Assembly (NCBI RefSeq): GCF_003352085.1 | Contig: NZ_CP025804.1 | Location: forward strand, 4,724,205-4,788,204 | Direction of reading: 5' to 3' | DNA: 64,000 nucleotides | From: Sulfitobacter sp. SK012 | GTDB taxonomy: Bacteria; Pseudomonadota; Alphaproteobacteria; Rhodobacterales; Rhodobacteraceae | In this document: piece by piece, positions 18,054-28,477 of the stretch | Numbering within the stretch: position 1 is the stretch's first letter | How the letters are laid out: each line of letters begins with the position of its first letter | Program-made: the position numbers and the translations under genes | Notes under the pieces: generated by a model | What the model saw: the letters and a program-made list of their open reading frames with translations, nothing else | Told to the model about the DNA's origin: nothing | Databases searched by the model: none

Positions 18054-19195
18054 GCAAAGTAATCCGTCAGGATGCGCCCATAGATTTCTTTGAGCTGCCG
18101 GATATGATCGACCCGAACATGTTCATCCACCTGATGCATAGACTGGCCAACAAGGCCGAATTCGACGACAGGACAATGTGCTTTGACAAAGCGAGCATCT
18201 GAGGTTCCGCCTGTCGTCGATAAGGTGGGCGTGACGCCGGTAACGCTTTGAACCGCTTTACCAACAAGATCTGACAGAGGCCCCGGTTGTGTAATAAAGC
18301 TCTCGCCAGAGATTTTGACGCCTAGTTCGATTTCAACGCCGTGGGTTTCGCGAATTGTGGCGGCTTGGTTTTCTAGCCACTCAGTCAGGCTGGCACCAGA
18401 ATGGATGTCGTTAAAGCGAATGTTCACCGTCGCGCGACAATCGGCCGGGATCACATTGGATGCCGGGTTGCCCGTATCCAGCGTCACGACCGCGAGTGTC
18501 GAGGGATCAAAATGATCTGTACCGGTGTCCAACTCATGGGTCGCAAGACGGTCCATCAGACACACCATTGCGGTCAGCGGATTGTTGGCGCGGTGCGGAT
18601 AAGCGGAATGTCCTTGTTTGCCGATCACATGGAACTTCACTGTCACTGATCCGCGGCGGCCAATTTTGATCATATCGCCCATCTGTTCGGGGCACGTCGG
18701 TTCGCCGACAAGGCAAACGTCCATCCGTTCGCCGTTTTGCGCCATGTACTCCAACAGCGCGGTCGTTCCATCAATTGCGTCACCTTCCTCATCGCCGGTA
18801 ATCGCGATCACCACGGCGCCATCAGGAGGCGTATCACGCACGAAATCCACCGCGGCGGCAACAAAAGCGGCAACGCCCGATTTCATATCCGTTGTGCCGC
18901 GGCCGTACATGATCCCGTCTTTGATTTCTGCGCCAAAAGGCGGCATCGTCCAAGCGGCCTCATCCCCCAAAGGCACCACATCGGTATGTCCGTTAAAGCC
19001 AAAGCTGCGGGAATTTCCAGCGTTGCCCCAGCGGGCAAACAGGTTGCGGATCCCGCCTCGATCCGCCCAAGCGCAATCAAAGCCAGCATCGCTGAGCACC
19101 TTGTACAGAATATCAAGCGCACCAGCATCTTGTGGCGTTACAGAGGGGCACCGCACCAAATCGGCGGTCAAAATTACGGGATCAAGTCCAGGCAT
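18050..19195 (-). CDS. dapE: Succinyl-diaminopimelate desuccinylase
   Basis: A 381-residue M20-family metallohydrolase. It removes succinate from N-succinyl-LL-diaminopimelate in the lysine and peptidoglycan precursor pathway. Metal ligands are visible in [12 protein letters not shown] (His near 68), [11 protein letters not shown] (Asp near 100) and [11 protein letters not shown] (catalytic Glu near 134). The ATG at 19195 is supported by GAAGGGAG 5 nt upstream and by the family N-terminus ([21 protein letters not shown]); the frame stays open far upstream without a better start. The next step enzyme before it, DapD, is encoded at 23220, but in another transcript. Confidence 0.95.
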   Translation of the reverse strand: MPGLDPVILTADLVRCPSVTPQDAGALDILYKVLSDAGFDCAWADRGGIRNLFARWGNAGNSRSFGFNGHTDVVPLGDEAAWTMPPFGAEIKDGIMYGRGTTDMKSGVAAFVAAAVDFVRDTPPDGAVVIAITGDEEGDAIDGTTALLEYMAQNGERMDVCLVGEPTCPEQMGDMIKIGRRGSVTVKFHVIGKQGHSAYPHRANNPLTAMVCLMDRLATHELDTGTDHFDPSTLAVVTLDTGNPASNVIPADCRATVNIRFNDIHSGASLTEWLENQAATIRETHGVEIELGVKISGESFITQPGPLSDLVGKAVQSVTGVTPTLSTTGGTSDARFVKAHCPVVEFGLVGQSMHQVDEHVRVDHIRQLKEIYGRILTDYFA

Positions 19196-19466
19196 GTAGG
19201 CTCCCTTCAGGAAAAACGTTTGATCCTTCATTCCATCTGGGACGCAAAAGCACCAGACCCCGCTACTCTGCGCGAAGTAAATGCTTCTCAAATTCACGCT
19301 GGCCGTGTTAGTATCACGGCAACAATAGACCCGAGGCAGGGCATAAGCAGTATTGGCACCTGAAAACAGGGCCAACATGTTCGAAAAACGAACTTGAAGA
19401 GCAAGGGGAAAACCCGTGCCACGCTGTGAGCTGTGCCGCCTCGAAATTGGGTAGCAAGGCAGTGTA

Positions 19467-21047
19467 ATGGTAGCAGCATCAGAACTTCCAATTGAGACGG
19501 TGCGCGAGGGCACAACCGCAACAGATATGGCCGATGCGATCTTTGGTGACGGTGTAACCGTCACTGGGGCCACGTATATTGGTGACATCGACAGTGCAGG
19601 TACGTACTCAAGCGGGGATAGCGTCTCGCCGGGGGTCATGCCGGGCGATACGGGTGTCATTCTTTCGACAGGTAATGCCGAAGATTTTACGAATTCAACC
19701 GGTTCCTCAAACCAGTCAAACAATACCTCCACCAACACATCTGGCGTCAACAATAACCCAACCTTCAACGCCGAGGCAGGTGCCAGGACCTATGACGCGT
19801 CCGTCCTTGATGTAGATTTCATCCCGGACACGTCTGTGATGACGATGCAATTCGTGTTCAGTTCCGAGGAATATCCTGAATTCCAGAACTCGATCTATCA
19901 GGATTTCGTAGGTGTCTGGATCAACGGCAGCCTGGTTAATTTGGATGTGGGCGACGGCGATACCGATCCCGGCAACATCAACACAACCAATAACATCAAC
20001 ATGTACGTTGATAACAGCAGCGATGCTTACAACACCGAGATGGACGGCTTTACGATCACGATGACCCTTACGATGAACGTCAATCCTGGTGTTGTGAATT
20101 CCATGCGCATCGCGATCGCGGATGTGGCCGATTCCAGTTACGATTCCAACCTGCTCATTGCTGGCGATTCAGTTCAAACTGGTCTTGTCGCAATCTCTGA
20201 CGATGTAAACGTTTACCCCGATGGCACCACCACGCTTGATGTGTTGGCCAATGACATTAACAACGGCCCCGGTACGCTGACGATTACCCAGGTCAACGGC
20301 CAGGACGTGAGTGTCGGCAGTACAGTGACCCTGCCAACCGGCCAGCAAGTCACGCTGAACGCTGATGGCACCTTTAGCGTTCTGGGCGACGGCGACGAAG
20401 AAGATTTCAACTTCACGTACACAGTTGAAAACGGTGATAATGTCGATGTCGGTTTTGTCAATGCAACGTCCGTTCCGTGCTTTGTGGCCGGGACGTTGAT
20501 TGCCACACCTGATGGCGACCGTTGCGCAGAGACACTGCGCCCTGGTGACATGGTAATAACCAAGGACGAAGGACCGCAGCCATTGCGGTGGATCGGTTCT
20601 CGGGTTGTGTTAGCAGAGGGTGATTTCGCCCCTATCCACATTCGTGCGGGTACGTTGGGCCAGCACCGCGATCTGCTCGTGTCACCTCTGCACCGCGTCT
20701 TGATCCGCGATAACCTTGCGGAGCTGCTGTTTGGTGAGGCCGAAGTCCTGATAGCAGCTCGTGATCTGATCAACGATCATTCGATAACCCGTCGCGTAGG
20801 CGGTGAGGTCACTTATGTTCACCTGCTTTTTGACCGCCACCAAGTTGTCTTTTCTGAAGGCTTAGAGACCGAGAGCTTTTTGCCCGGACCCCAAACCGCC
20901 AGCAGTTTTGAGGCAGAAGTCGTCGAAGAAATCTGCACTATTTTCCCAGAACTTGATCCTGTTACGGGCACAGGATACCCCGCTGCAGCGCGCCGAACCC
21001 TCAAACGCTACGAGGCACAATTGCTTCTTGCGTCACAGGCGGCCTAG
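19467..21047 (+). CDS. Choice-of-anchor L domain protein with C-terminal Hint_2 domain
   Basis: A 526-residue probably secreted protein without an N-terminal signal peptide. Residues 1-240 form a choice-of-anchor L region ([40 protein letters not shown]). Residues 243-335 look like a cadherin/Ig-like repeat ([21 protein letters not shown]). From residue 337 a Hint_2 (hedgehog/intein-like) domain starts at [14 protein letters not shown], with Cys338 as the predicted nucleophile; SPLHRVLI supplies the conserved His further on. Such proteins are frequent in Roseobacters and are thought to be type I secretion substrates, perhaps self-cleaving. Function unknown. The next gene is a second Hint_2 protein, 3 nt away. 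Confidence 0.82.
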   Translation: MVAASELPIETVREGTTATDMADAIFGDGVTVTGATYIGDIDSAGTYSSGDSVSPGVMPGDTGVILSTGNAEDFTNSTGSSNQSNNTSTNTSGVNNNPTFNAEAGARTYDASVLDVDFIPDTSVMTMQFVFSSEEYPEFQNSIYQDFVGVWINGSLVNLDVGDGDTDPGNINTTNNINMYVDNSSDAYNTEMDGFTITMTLTMNVNPGVVNSMRIAIADVADSSYDSNLLIAGDSVQTGLVAISDDVNVYPDGTTTLDVLANDINNGPGTLTITQVNGQDVSVGSTVTLPTGQQVTLNADGTFSVLGDGDEEDFNFTYTVENGDNVDVGFVNATSVPCFVAGTLIATPDGDRCAETLRPGDMVITKDEGPQPLRWIGSRVVLAEGDFAPIHIRAGTLGQHRDLLVSPLHRVLIRDNLAELLFGEAEVLIAARDLINDHSITRRVGGEVTYVHLLFDRHQVVFSEGLETESFLPGPQTASSFEAEVVEEICTIFPELDPVTGTGYPAAARRTLKRYEAQLLLASQAA

Positions 21048-21050
21048 GGG

Positions 21051-22145
21051 ATGGCATGGCTTGCCCTTGCTGATCGTAGTGGTCGACGGTTGTCTTTGCG
21101 GGGTCTGGGATCGGACAAGCGCGAAGAGCCGCGGTTGCCCGATGATCCACGACACCTGCTGACCCGCGGCAGTATCATGCTTGAAACGCGCATGTCACCG
21201 GATGGTCGCCCGCAGGTCCTTTTCGGCTATACGACAATCCACCCATGGCACCGCAGCCTCGTGTTTCAGGCAATTCCCGGCGGCGGCATCGCGATGGTGC
21301 AGGTGCAGGGCAAAGAAATCACCCACGCCGCAATCCAGCATAAAAACTCCGGACGCACCGACGTGCTGCGGATCACCTATTCTTGGGACAGCCCCAGTCG
21401 TTGGGGCCGCTTGACGCTGGAGCAACCCGAGGCCGCGACCTTGATCAGCGTTGCCGTTGAAAACCCCTCTCCATTGTCACTGCAGGATGTTCGCGCTTTG
21501 ATGTTGGGCCAAGGGTCTCATGATTTTGCCAGCGATGTGGTTTTTGCGGCCCTCTCGAATGAGATTGAACCGATCGGAATTACCCCTACCCTGTCTGGCG
21601 ATGTGCCCATCGCAACGCCTTGGGGATACCGCCGAGCAGATACGCTCTTACGTGGCGATACCGTCTATACCCACAGTGGCGAGGTTGTGCCGGTGTTGCA
21701 TACGGTCACGCGTACGGTTCCTGCGCGCGGCAGCTTTGCTCCAATCCGCTTGCGCGCACCCTATTATGGGCTGAAGCAGGACATCGTCGTCGCGCCCGAT
21801 CAGCGCGTAGTCATTGACGGCCCCGAAGTCGAATACATGTTCAACCAAGAATCCGTGCTGACGCCAGCTCGTCATCTGGTGAATGGCTTTGCTGCATTGG
21901 ATGCGCATTGCGGTCCGACGATTGCCTATACTCAAGTCATCTTGCCCGGCCATGAAACCATGATGGTGGCAAACGCCCCACTAGAAAGCCTCTTTGTTGG
22001 TCGCATCCGCCGCAACATGCCACAGCTTGAAGCCAGTGTACTGAACGGTATCGACCGAAACACATTGCCTGAGCACGGGCGCGAATCCCACAAGGTGTTG
22101 AAGTGGTACGAAGCGATCAGCCTCGCCAAACGCCGTGCAGCTTAA
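21051..22145 (+). CDS. Hint_2-domain protein lacking the usual Hint cysteine
   Basis: A 364-residue protein. The first 190 residues have no recognised domain (RSGRRLSLRGLGSDKRE..., FGYTTIHPWHRSLVF). Residues about 195-335 align with the Hint_2 domain of the preceding gene (GDVPIATPWGYRRADTLLRGDTV, APDQRVVIDG, LTPARHLVNG). The position of the nucleophilic Cys in the neighbour ([11 protein letters not shown]) reads TLSGDVPIATP here, so self-splicing or cleavage chemistry is not expected. The gene begins 3 nt after the previous stop, so the two are surely co-transcribed. It may be a partner or an inactivated paralogue. Confidence 0.8.
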   Translation: MAWLALADRSGRRLSLRGLGSDKREEPRLPDDPRHLLTRGSIMLETRMSPDGRPQVLFGYTTIHPWHRSLVFQAIPGGGIAMVQVQGKEITHAAIQHKNSGRTDVLRITYSWDSPSRWGRLTLEQPEAATLISVAVENPSPLSLQDVRALMLGQGSHDFASDVVFAALSNEIEPIGITPTLSGDVPIATPWGYRRADTLLRGDTVYTHSGEVVPVLHTVTRTVPARGSFAPIRLRAPYYGLKQDIVVAPDQRVVIDGPEVEYMFNQESVLTPARHLVNGFAALDAHCGPTIAYTQVILPGHETMMVANAPLESLFVGRIRRNMPQLEASVLNGIDRNTLPEHGRESHKVLKWYEAISLAKRRAA

Positions 22146-22151
22146 GGCGGA

Positions 22152-22490
22152 TTAGTCAAAGAACGGCGTCATCTGCGCCACGATCACCGAGTTCTCCTCC
22201 AACGCGCGCTGCATGAGGGCGCGTTCTTCATCGTCAATTTCCTGCTCGTCGGCTTCTCGTTCTGCAAGCGTGCCGTAACCGGTCACGTCCAGCGGATTTG
22301 TGTCGGCCTGTTTGAGGATGGCAACTGTTTCGCGAACGGCTTCGGCCTCGTCGATGCCGGAAGCAAAGCACATCAATGCCGCACCTGTCGCCCTATCGGG
22401 CAGACCGTCGCCATCTTTGCGTCCAATCTCGACCAGCAAAGTATAGACTTGCTGGCGCGATGGTTTCTTAGGTTTTTTAGGTTCAGACAT
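22152..22490 (-). CDS. Conserved hypothetical cytoplasmic protein
   Basis: A 112-residue protein with a basic start (MSEPKKPKKPSRQQVYTLL) and a helical, acidic C-terminal half (EREADEQEIDDEERALMQRAL). No signal peptide or membrane segment is present, and I recognise no domain. It lies convergent to the Hint_2 gene, with stops 6 nt apart. The charge pattern resembles short conserved proteins of Rhodobacterales. Confidence 0.6.
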   Translation of the reverse strand: MSEPKKPKKPSRQQVYTLLVEIGRKDGDGLPDRATGAALMCFASGIDEAEAVRETVAILKQADTNPLDVTGYGTLAEREADEQEIDDEERALMQRALEENSVIVAQMTPFFD

Positions 22491-22550
22491 GACTGGGCCG
22501 CCCTTGCAAATCCAGAGCAGCCCTAGCGCGAAGCTGCGCCTTTGGAAAGC

Positions 22551-22808
22551 CTATGAGTTGCGGTCGCGGATCATCTTAGCTGCAGCGATCAACAAGCATG
22601 CGCCTGCAAAACCCACAAAAGTCTGCCCGATCAGGCCACCAAGTGTTGAGCCCAAAATTGTGCTCAGGATCCAATTTAAGACCATTGCGCCCACCACACC
22701 AAGCACAATGTTCATAATCAGACTGTGTTCACGGTCCATGAACCTCCCTGCGAGCCATCCCGCAAGCGCGCCAATAATGAGCGACATAAACCAACCGATA
22801 CCTGTCAT
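22551..22808 (-). CDS. GlsB/YeaQ/YmgE-family small membrane protein
   Basis: An 85-residue protein with three hydrophobic segments (residues 3-22, 30-48 and 55-77). Glycine patterns are those of the transglycosylase-associated or stress-response membrane family (GALAGWLAGRFM, GFAGACLLIAAAKMI). A GGAG site lies upstream of the ATG. The function of this family is not settled. Confidence 0.85.
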   Translation of the reverse strand: MTGIGWFMSLIIGALAGWLAGRFMDREHSLIMNIVLGVVGAMVLNWILSTILGSTLGGLIGQTFVGFAGACLLIAAAKMIRDRNS

Positions 22809-22866
22809 GATCGTTTCTCCTGCTATGTTTTGAGGAGTATAGACCTCAAACGCGTCGAAAGTTCAA

Positions 22867-23214
22867 TTATTCGCAGCGACGCAAGCGCATGACCGTGCCG
22901 CCATTTTCTATCATCGCGATGCCACTTTGTGTTTTCATCACCATAACCCGACGCTGCCATGCCTCGCCTTCGCCACTACACACCAGATCAAAAAGGGTGG
23001 CGTCCATGTCACGCACCGCCGTTTCATTCTGCAGCGCGCAACGGCTCTCGACTCCAAAGAACGCACCGTTGGCAATCGCGATTGCACCACCATCTTGGCC
23101 AATGGTTGTGCAATCCCAATCCGCGCTTACGTCAACATCTGGCCGATAGCGACCGTCGTAAGGTCCGGCCAACGCAAAACTCGGCAACAAGATCAACACC
23201 CACAACGCCCGCAT
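22867..23214 (-). CDS. Hypothetical exported protein
   Basis: A 115-residue protein with a signal peptide (MRALWVLILLPSFALA, cleavage before GPYDGRY) and four cysteines in the mature part (WDC, RCALQ, LVCSG, RRCE), consistent with two periplasmic disulfides. It starts 5 nt after the dapD stop, so it is co-transcribed with it. No known domain is recognised. Confidence 0.65.
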   Translation of the reverse strand: MRALWVLILLPSFALAGPYDGRYRPDVDVSADWDCTTIGQDGGAIAIANGAFFGVESRCALQNETAVRDMDATLFDLVCSGEGEAWQRRVMVMKTQSGIAMIENGGTVMRLRRCE

Positions 23215-23219
23215 CGAAA

Positions 23220-24047
23220 TCAGTCCCGAAGCAATTCGTTGATAGAGGTTTTCGACCGAGTGCGTTCATCCACACGCTTCACGATCACCGCGCAATAGAG
23301 GTGCACGCCATTCTTGGACGGCATTGAACCCGCAACAACAACAGATCCACTTGGGACTTCGCCGTACATAACCTTGCCGGTTTCGCGGTCCAAAATCTTG
23401 GTCGACTGGCCGATAAACACGCCCATACCCAGAACAGAACCTTCGCGCACGATGCAGCCTTCGACCACCTCGGACCGTGCGCCGATGAAGCAGTTGTCTT
23501 CGATGATTGTTGGGCCGGCTTGCATCGGCTCCAATACGCCCCCAATGCCGACACCACCCGAAAGATGCACATTTTTGCCGATCTGGGCGCAGCTGCCAAC
23601 CGTAGCCCACGTATCAACCATCGTGCCGCTATCCACGTAGGCACCAATGTTGACGAAGCTTGGCATCAACACGACGCCCGGCGCGATGAAGGCGGATTTG
23701 CGCACGACGCAATTTGGCACAGCCCGAAAACCGGCCTCTTTCCATTCCGCATCGCCCCAGCCTTTGAACTTGCTGTCGACCTTGTCCCACCAGCCAGCGC
23801 CCTGTGGGCCGCCTTCATGCTGCTGCATGTCCTTGATCCGGAACCCCAGAAGCACGGCCTTTTTAGCCCACTGGTTCACATGCCAGCTGCCGTCATCCTG
23901 CTTTTCGGCCACGCGCAACTTGCCGCTGTCGAGAGCGTTCAACGTAGCTTCGATCGCATCGCGGGCCTCGCCCGTGGTGGCAGAGGATATGGTGTCGCGG
24001 GCATCCCACGCGGATTCAATTGCGGTTTCAAGTTGGGCATTGGACAT
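23220..24047 (-). CDS. dapD: Tetrahydrodipicolinate N-succinyltransferase
   Basis: A 275-residue trimeric left-handed beta-helix acyltransferase. It transfers succinyl from succinyl-CoA to tetrahydrodipicolinate in the succinylase branch of lysine and DAP synthesis. The helical N-terminal domain (residues 1-95) is followed by hexapeptide repeats ([54 protein letters not shown]). It works upstream of the DapE encoded at 18050-19195. A small exported-protein gene follows 5 nt after its stop. Confidence 0.96.
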   Translation of the reverse strand: MSNAQLETAIESAWDARDTISSATTGEARDAIEATLNALDSGKLRVAEKQDDGSWHVNQWAKKAVLLGFRIKDMQQHEGGPQGAGWWDKVDSKFKGWGDAEWKEAGFRAVPNCVVRKSAFIAPGVVLMPSFVNIGAYVDSGTMVDTWATVGSCAQIGKNVHLSGGVGIGGVLEPMQAGPTIIEDNCFIGARSEVVEGCIVREGSVLGMGVFIGQSTKILDRETGKVMYGEVPSGSVVVAGSMPSKNGVHLYCAVIVKRVDERTRSKTSINELLRD

Positions 24048-24243
24048 GATGAAATCTCCGGTCTGATAAATGGCTCCCCAGCGCTATACGCGGGCGTCCC
24101 TTCCCGTGCAATCACCTCGGTTTGATTTGCGCCGGGGCCTTGTCATCTCGGCTGCAGAATAGCGCGTGGTCAATCGCGCTAATACGTTGCATGGTGCGTA
24201 TAAATTAGGGGCTCTGCCCCGGATATTCCGACCGGAGAAATAC

Positions 24244-25086
24244 ATGGACAAGACCAGCCGCCACCCTTTGCGCAAAGCTGACAAAGACCGCACGAGCGCC
24301 AAGGAGGTGCCGATCACGCCGCAAACCCAAGCGCCTGCATACAAACTGGCCTTTTCTGATGACGAATTTCTGCTGCGCGACGAATTGCGCCCCGTTCGGT
24401 TGCAGCTTGAGCTTTTGAAACCTCAGATGATGCTGGACGAGTATGGGATTGAATCCACTATCGTCCTGTTTGGCGGCGCGCGTATCCCTGAGCCTGCGAA
24501 AAAGAGCGAAGCACGCACGAAAACGCTCGCTGATTTGTCGCGGTTCTATGACGAAGCGCGCGAATTCTCGCGCCTGATGACGCTAAAATCCATGGAAACT
24601 GGTGGCCATGAGAACGTCGTGGTCACTGGCGGTGGCCCCGGTGTAATGGAGGCGGGAAACCGCGGTGCAATTGATGCAGGCGGCGCTTCCATCGGTCTAA
24701 ATATCGTGCTGCCTTTTGAGCAGGCCCCGAACGAATATGTCACGCCGGAGTTGTGTTTCAACTTTCACTACTTTGCGATCCGCAAGATGCATTTCCTGAT
24801 GCGCGCCCGTGCAATCTGCGTTTTTCCAGGCGGCTTTGGCACCATGGACGAAACTTTCGAGGCCCTGACTTTGATCCAGACAGGGCGCATGCAGCGCGTG
24901 CCGTTTTTGTTGTTTGGGCGAGAATTCTGGGAGAAAATCATCAACTGGGATGCGCTGGCTGAGGCTGGCACCATCTCGGCTGAGGACCTTAGTCTGTTCC
25001 GCTTTGTAGAAACCGCGCAAGACGCAATGGAATTGATCGAACAGTGGGGCGATACTGAAACCCGAGACAGCATACCCGGCCGTTGA
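24244..25086 (+). CDS. LOG-family (TIGR00730) Rossmann-fold protein
   Basis: A 280-residue protein with the PGGFGTMDE motif (about residues 197-205) and GGGPGVMEAGNRGA (about 127-140). These are the nucleotide-binding and catalytic signatures of LOG-type phosphoribohydrolases and related lysine-decarboxylase-like proteins. The start at 24244 is supported by GGAG 6-9 nt upstream. The roughly 80-residue N-terminal extension is typical of the larger bacterial class. Cleavage of AMP-like nucleotides is the family activity; the physiological role here is unknown. It stands alone between dapD and the protease gene. Confidence 0.85.
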   Translation: MDKTSRHPLRKADKDRTSAKEVPITPQTQAPAYKLAFSDDEFLLRDELRPVRLQLELLKPQMMLDEYGIESTIVLFGGARIPEPAKKSEARTKTLADLSRFYDEAREFSRLMTLKSMETGGHENVVVTGGGPGVMEAGNRGAIDAGGASIGLNIVLPFEQAPNEYVTPELCFNFHYFAIRKMHFLMRARAICVFPGGFGTMDETFEALTLIQTGRMQRVPFLLFGREFWEKIINWDALAEAGTISAEDLSLFRFVETAQDAMELIEQWGDTETRDSIPGR

Positions 25087-25177
25087 AACAAACTGTTTCT
25101 CTTTCAATGGGTAAGTGGCCCCATATCCACCACAGTTAACACATACCTCCTGCCCGACACGGAATGGAGCAAAGCTG

Positions 25178-26818
25178 ATGGCCGAAGAAACCGGTACTCA
25201 CACGCATAGCCACGAACATGCTGAGGCAGGATCACAGATCCAATCCCCCGCAAGTAGCGCGCAAGTGGTTTCAGACTACCGTGGAATCACTGCCCATTTC
25301 GACAATCAATACTTACGCTGGAACACAGTGACAGAAGCCGCAACGCCGGTGGTGGTTACTTACAGTTTTACCAACACGCCCACGACATCGGAATACCGAC
25401 CGTATCCAGTGAGCAGTTATTGGTCTTATAACGCGACACAGCAGGCCAATTTCCGCAGTGCCTTAGCCGAATTTGAAGCCGCATCTGGTGTGATGTTTGT
25501 CGAAGTGCAGGGCGAAGCAATGATCAACGCGTTCGGCGCGGATGGCGCAAGCAGCGGTGGTTGGGCAAGTCTCGCATTCAGCACACAAACCAGCACCGGC
25601 GACGGATATCTTGTAAATGCCAGCCGCAACATGGCACCAGGCGATTACGGTTATCAAGTTCTGCTTCACGAGCTTGGCCATGCGATGGGGTTAAGCCACC
25701 CACATAGTGGCAACACCTATGTCTTGGACGAAAATGCAGATACGCAGGCCAACACGGTCATGACCTATAACCTTGAAAATGGCGCGGCAACAGATCTTGG
25801 ACCACTGGATATCGCAGCCCTGCGCAGTATTTACGGAACCACCGCAGGTACGGCCGGGTGGACTGTTAGCACCGTTAACAACATTCCTGTCATCATAGCC
25901 TCGGACCGCTCAGAGGTCGTAATGGCCGCCGGCCAAGGATCACGGGTCGAAGCCGGTCGCGGTGATGACACCGTTTATGGCCGCGAAGGCAACGACCTGC
26001 TGTTTGGCGGCAGCGGGGACGACACGATTTCAGGCGGCGACGGAAATGATCGCGTCTACGGTGGATCTGGCGACGACCTGATTTACACCGACCTTGAAGT
26101 TTACAACACACTGGGCGGCCACGACAGCGCGGCAGGTGGATACGGCAATGATCATATCTATCTGGGTTACGGCAATGATAGATCTACGGGCCAAGCAGGC
26201 CATGACACGCTTGAAGGTGGCTATGGAAACGATTCCCTGAATGGCAGCATCGGCAACGACAGCTTGCTAGGCCAACAGGGCGATGATCGGATATTTGGTG
26301 GCTCTGGACAGGATTCGATTTATGGAAGCGTGGGCAATGACACTTTGAACGGCCACACCGATCACGACATCCTCTTTGGAGAGAGCGGCAACGACGTGAT
26401 GCTCGGCGGTCTTGGTGACGACACCTTGGATGGTGGCTCTGGTGATGACGTGATATTTGGCAACGATGGCGACGATATGATCACCGGCGGAAGAGGTGCT
26501 GATGGGCTGCGCGGATTGGCCGGAAACGACACCTTGAACGGCGGTGACGGTGCGGACCGCATGTTTGGAGGGGCAGGGGCGGACACGTTCGTCTTTGGCA
26601 ATTCCGATGCTTTTGAGACCAACCGCATTTACGACTTTGAGGGTGGCCAGGACATCATCCGCATCGAAGGCTTGAACCTGCGTTGGGAAATCATGACGCT
26701 CGTCGAAACAGGCAATGACGGTGCAGATGCAAGCCTGCAGTATTCCAACTGGTTCCGCCTAGATCTGTTGAACACAGATGTAAGCGAACTCAGCGAAACG
26801 GATTTCGTCTTTTCCTAA
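25178..26818 (+). CDS. Serralysin-like secreted metalloprotease with RTX repeats
   Basis: A 546-residue protease. The zinc-binding motif HELGHAMGLSH lies at about residues 164-174 and the Met-turn (VMTYN) near 195, together defining the M10 metzincin fold. From about residue 250 onward run many calcium-binding GGxGxDxxx nonapeptides (GREGNDLLFGGSGDDTISGGDGNDRVYGG and similar). A C-terminal region follows (TFVFGNSDAFETNRIYDFEGGQDII) of the type used for type I secretion. No Sec signal peptide is present, and the His-rich N-terminus (HTHSHEH) may be part of a short propeptide. No type I exporter is encoded in the window. The start at 25178 has GGAG 8 nt upstream. Confidence 0.92.
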   Translation: MAEETGTHTHSHEHAEAGSQIQSPASSAQVVSDYRGITAHFDNQYLRWNTVTEAATPVVVTYSFTNTPTTSEYRPYPVSSYWSYNATQQANFRSALAEFEAASGVMFVEVQGEAMINAFGADGASSGGWASLAFSTQTSTGDGYLVNASRNMAPGDYGYQVLLHELGHAMGLSHPHSGNTYVLDENADTQANTVMTYNLENGAATDLGPLDIAALRSIYGTTAGTAGWTVSTVNNIPVIIASDRSEVVMAAGQGSRVEAGRGDDTVYGREGNDLLFGGSGDDTISGGDGNDRVYGGSGDDLIYTDLEVYNTLGGHDSAAGGYGNDHIYLGYGNDRSTGQAGHDTLEGGYGNDSLNGSIGNDSLLGQQGDDRIFGGSGQDSIYGSVGNDTLNGHTDHDILFGESGNDVMLGGLGDDTLDGGSGDDVIFGNDGDDMITGGRGADGLRGLAGNDTLNGGDGADRMFGGAGADTFVFGNSDAFETNRIYDFEGGQDIIRIEGLNLRWEIMTLVETGNDGADASLQYSNWFRLDLLNTDVSELSETDFVFS

Positions 26819-26830
26819 AGCCTTTTGGCT

Positions 26831-27046
26831 TCAGGCAAAGAGGTCTTGGGGCAAAATGCAAACATCAATTTTTTTGGATAGCGATTGCAGCATGTGGTGG
26901 CCGGTATCGGCCGCGCGGATGGCGTAACCGTATCCTGCAAGGCGGTGCTTCCACTCACGGGCAGACAACGCAATGGAGCGCTCGCGTGAAACCAGCTCGA
27001 TCAGCTTTTCGGCTTCGGAACTTTCAAACTTGGCAAAAACAGACAT
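26831..27046 (-). CDS. Small conserved hypothetical protein
   Basis: A 71-residue soluble protein starting MSVFAKFESSEAEKLIELVSRE, with AGGAG 7 nt before the ATG. No domain, signal peptide or membrane segment is seen. It ends 12 nt from the convergent protease stop and is separate from rlmN. The good ribosome site and balanced composition support a real gene. Confidence 0.6.
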   Translation of the reverse strand: MSVFAKFESSEAEKLIELVSRERSIALSAREWKHRLAGYGYAIRAADTGHHMLQSLSKKIDVCILPQDLFA

Positions 27047-27175
27047 CTTAAATCTCCTGAGTTAATATTCTCAGGAACCACCTTGTTGGAGCAGCGTGGC
27101 ATGAATTGTGCCGAAATAGGGCCATATCTGGGTCATACTGTGAACAGTGCACGCATGAAGGGTGGTATTGTTTCC

Positions 27176-28372
27176 TTATTCGCCAGCTAACCCTGTTTCA
27201 GCAGCAATTTGTTTCCGGGATTTGCGCCCCCGTTCGGTTGCGGATTTTAACTGACCACAAGCTGCCATGATATCTTCGCCGCGTGGTTTGCGCACCGGCG
27301 AGGGATATCCAGCCTTATAGATGATTTCTGAAAACGCGCGGATACGGTTGTTGCTTGAGCGTGTGTAGGGTGCGCCGGGCCATTCGTTAAACGGGATCAA
27401 GTTGATCTTGGCCGGGATGCCCTCAATCAGCTTTACCAAACGGTGCGCGTCTTCATCACTATCGTTTACGCCGTGCAGCATCACGTATTCAAAAGTTATC
27501 CGTTCTGAATTGCTAACCTTGGGGTACGTGCGCAGAGCATCGAGGAGTGCTTCGATATTCCAGCGCTTGTTGATCGGCACCAATGTGTCGCGCACTTCGT
27601 CGGTCGTCGCGTGAAAGGACACGGCGAGCAGGCAGCCAATTTCTTGGGCTGTGCGCGCAATTTCCGGCACAACGCCTGATGTTGAAAGGGTGATGCGGCG
27701 ACGCGATATCTGGATGCCCTCGGGATCCATGGCGATTTTCATCGCGTCGCGCACATTTTCAAAGTTATAGAGAGGTTCGCCCATGCCCATCAAAACGATG
27801 TTCGACAAGAGCCGGGCTTCGTAGGTGCGCGCACCTGTTTCTGGCCATTCACCCAGATCGTCGCGCGCCACCATAACTTGGCCAATGATCTCGCCGGCGG
27901 TCAGGTTACGCACTAGTTTTTGCGTCCCTGTGTGACAGAACGAGCAAGTCAGCGTACATCCAACCTGAGACGAAACACAAAGCGTTCCGCGCCCCTCTTC
28001 AGGAATGTAGACAATCTCAACCTCGTGGCCGCCCGCGATGCGCACCAGATACTTGCGCGTCCCGTCGGTGCTTACTTGCTTGGTAACAACATGCGGCACT
28101 TCGAGCACGAAATGCTCTGCCAACTCGGCACGGAACGCCTTGCTGAGGTTGGTCATCGCTTCAAAATCGCGCACGCCCCATTGGTAGATCCACTGCCAGA
28201 TCTGACCGACCCGCATCTTGGCCTGCTTTTCCGTCGTGCCCATCGCAATAAGTGCTTCACGCATGCCGTCACGGGTCATGCCGATAAGGTTTGCGGGCCC
28301 CTCCGGCAGTTTACGCGGCATTGTGTGCACGTCTTGCGTGATGGGGGCTTTTGGTTGCTCTGACGGGGTCAT
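27176..28372 (-). CDS. rlmN: Dual-specificity 23S rRNA/tRNA adenine-C2 methyltransferase
   Basis: A 398-residue radical SAM enzyme that methylates C2 of adenosine in 23S rRNA (A2503 in E. coli numbering) and in some tRNAs. The radical SAM cluster cysteines are C139, C143 and C146 in [17 protein letters not shown]. The methyl-carrying Cys is near residue 372 ([10 protein letters not shown]). [12 protein letters not shown] and the [13 protein letters not shown] region are also typical. It appears monocistronic, with upstream spacing to the IalB-family gene filled by that gene's terminator. Confidence 0.96.
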   Translation of the reverse strand: MTPSEQPKAPITQDVHTMPRKLPEGPANLIGMTRDGMREALIAMGTTEKQAKMRVGQIWQWIYQWGVRDFEAMTNLSKAFRAELAEHFVLEVPHVVTKQVSTDGTRKYLVRIAGGHEVEIVYIPEEGRGTLCVSSQVGCTLTCSFCHTGTQKLVRNLTAGEIIGQVMVARDDLGEWPETGARTYEARLLSNIVLMGMGEPLYNFENVRDAMKIAMDPEGIQISRRRITLSTSGVVPEIARTAQEIGCLLAVSFHATTDEVRDTLVPINKRWNIEALLDALRTYPKVSNSERITFEYVMLHGVNDSDEDAHRLVKLIEGIPAKINLIPFNEWPGAPYTRSSNNRIRAFSEIIYKAGYPSPVRKPRGEDIMAACGQLKSATERGRKSRKQIAAETGLAGE

Positions 28373-28420
28373 GGGATATCTCTCAATCGGTAAGATAGCG
28401 TATATAGGGGCTTTGGGCCC

Positions 28421-28454
28421 AAAAAGAAAACAGCCCCACCATTTGGCAGGGCTG
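28421..28454 (-). terminator. Rho-independent terminator of the IalB-family gene
   Basis: On the minus strand CAGCCC (28454-28449) pairs with GGGCTG (28436-28431) around a 12-nt loop, followed by TTTTCTTTTT. It stands 24 nt after the IalB-family stop and before rlmN, so it separates the two transcripts. Confidence 0.75.
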
Positions 28455-28477
28455 AACCAATAACAGGTGTGCGGGTT

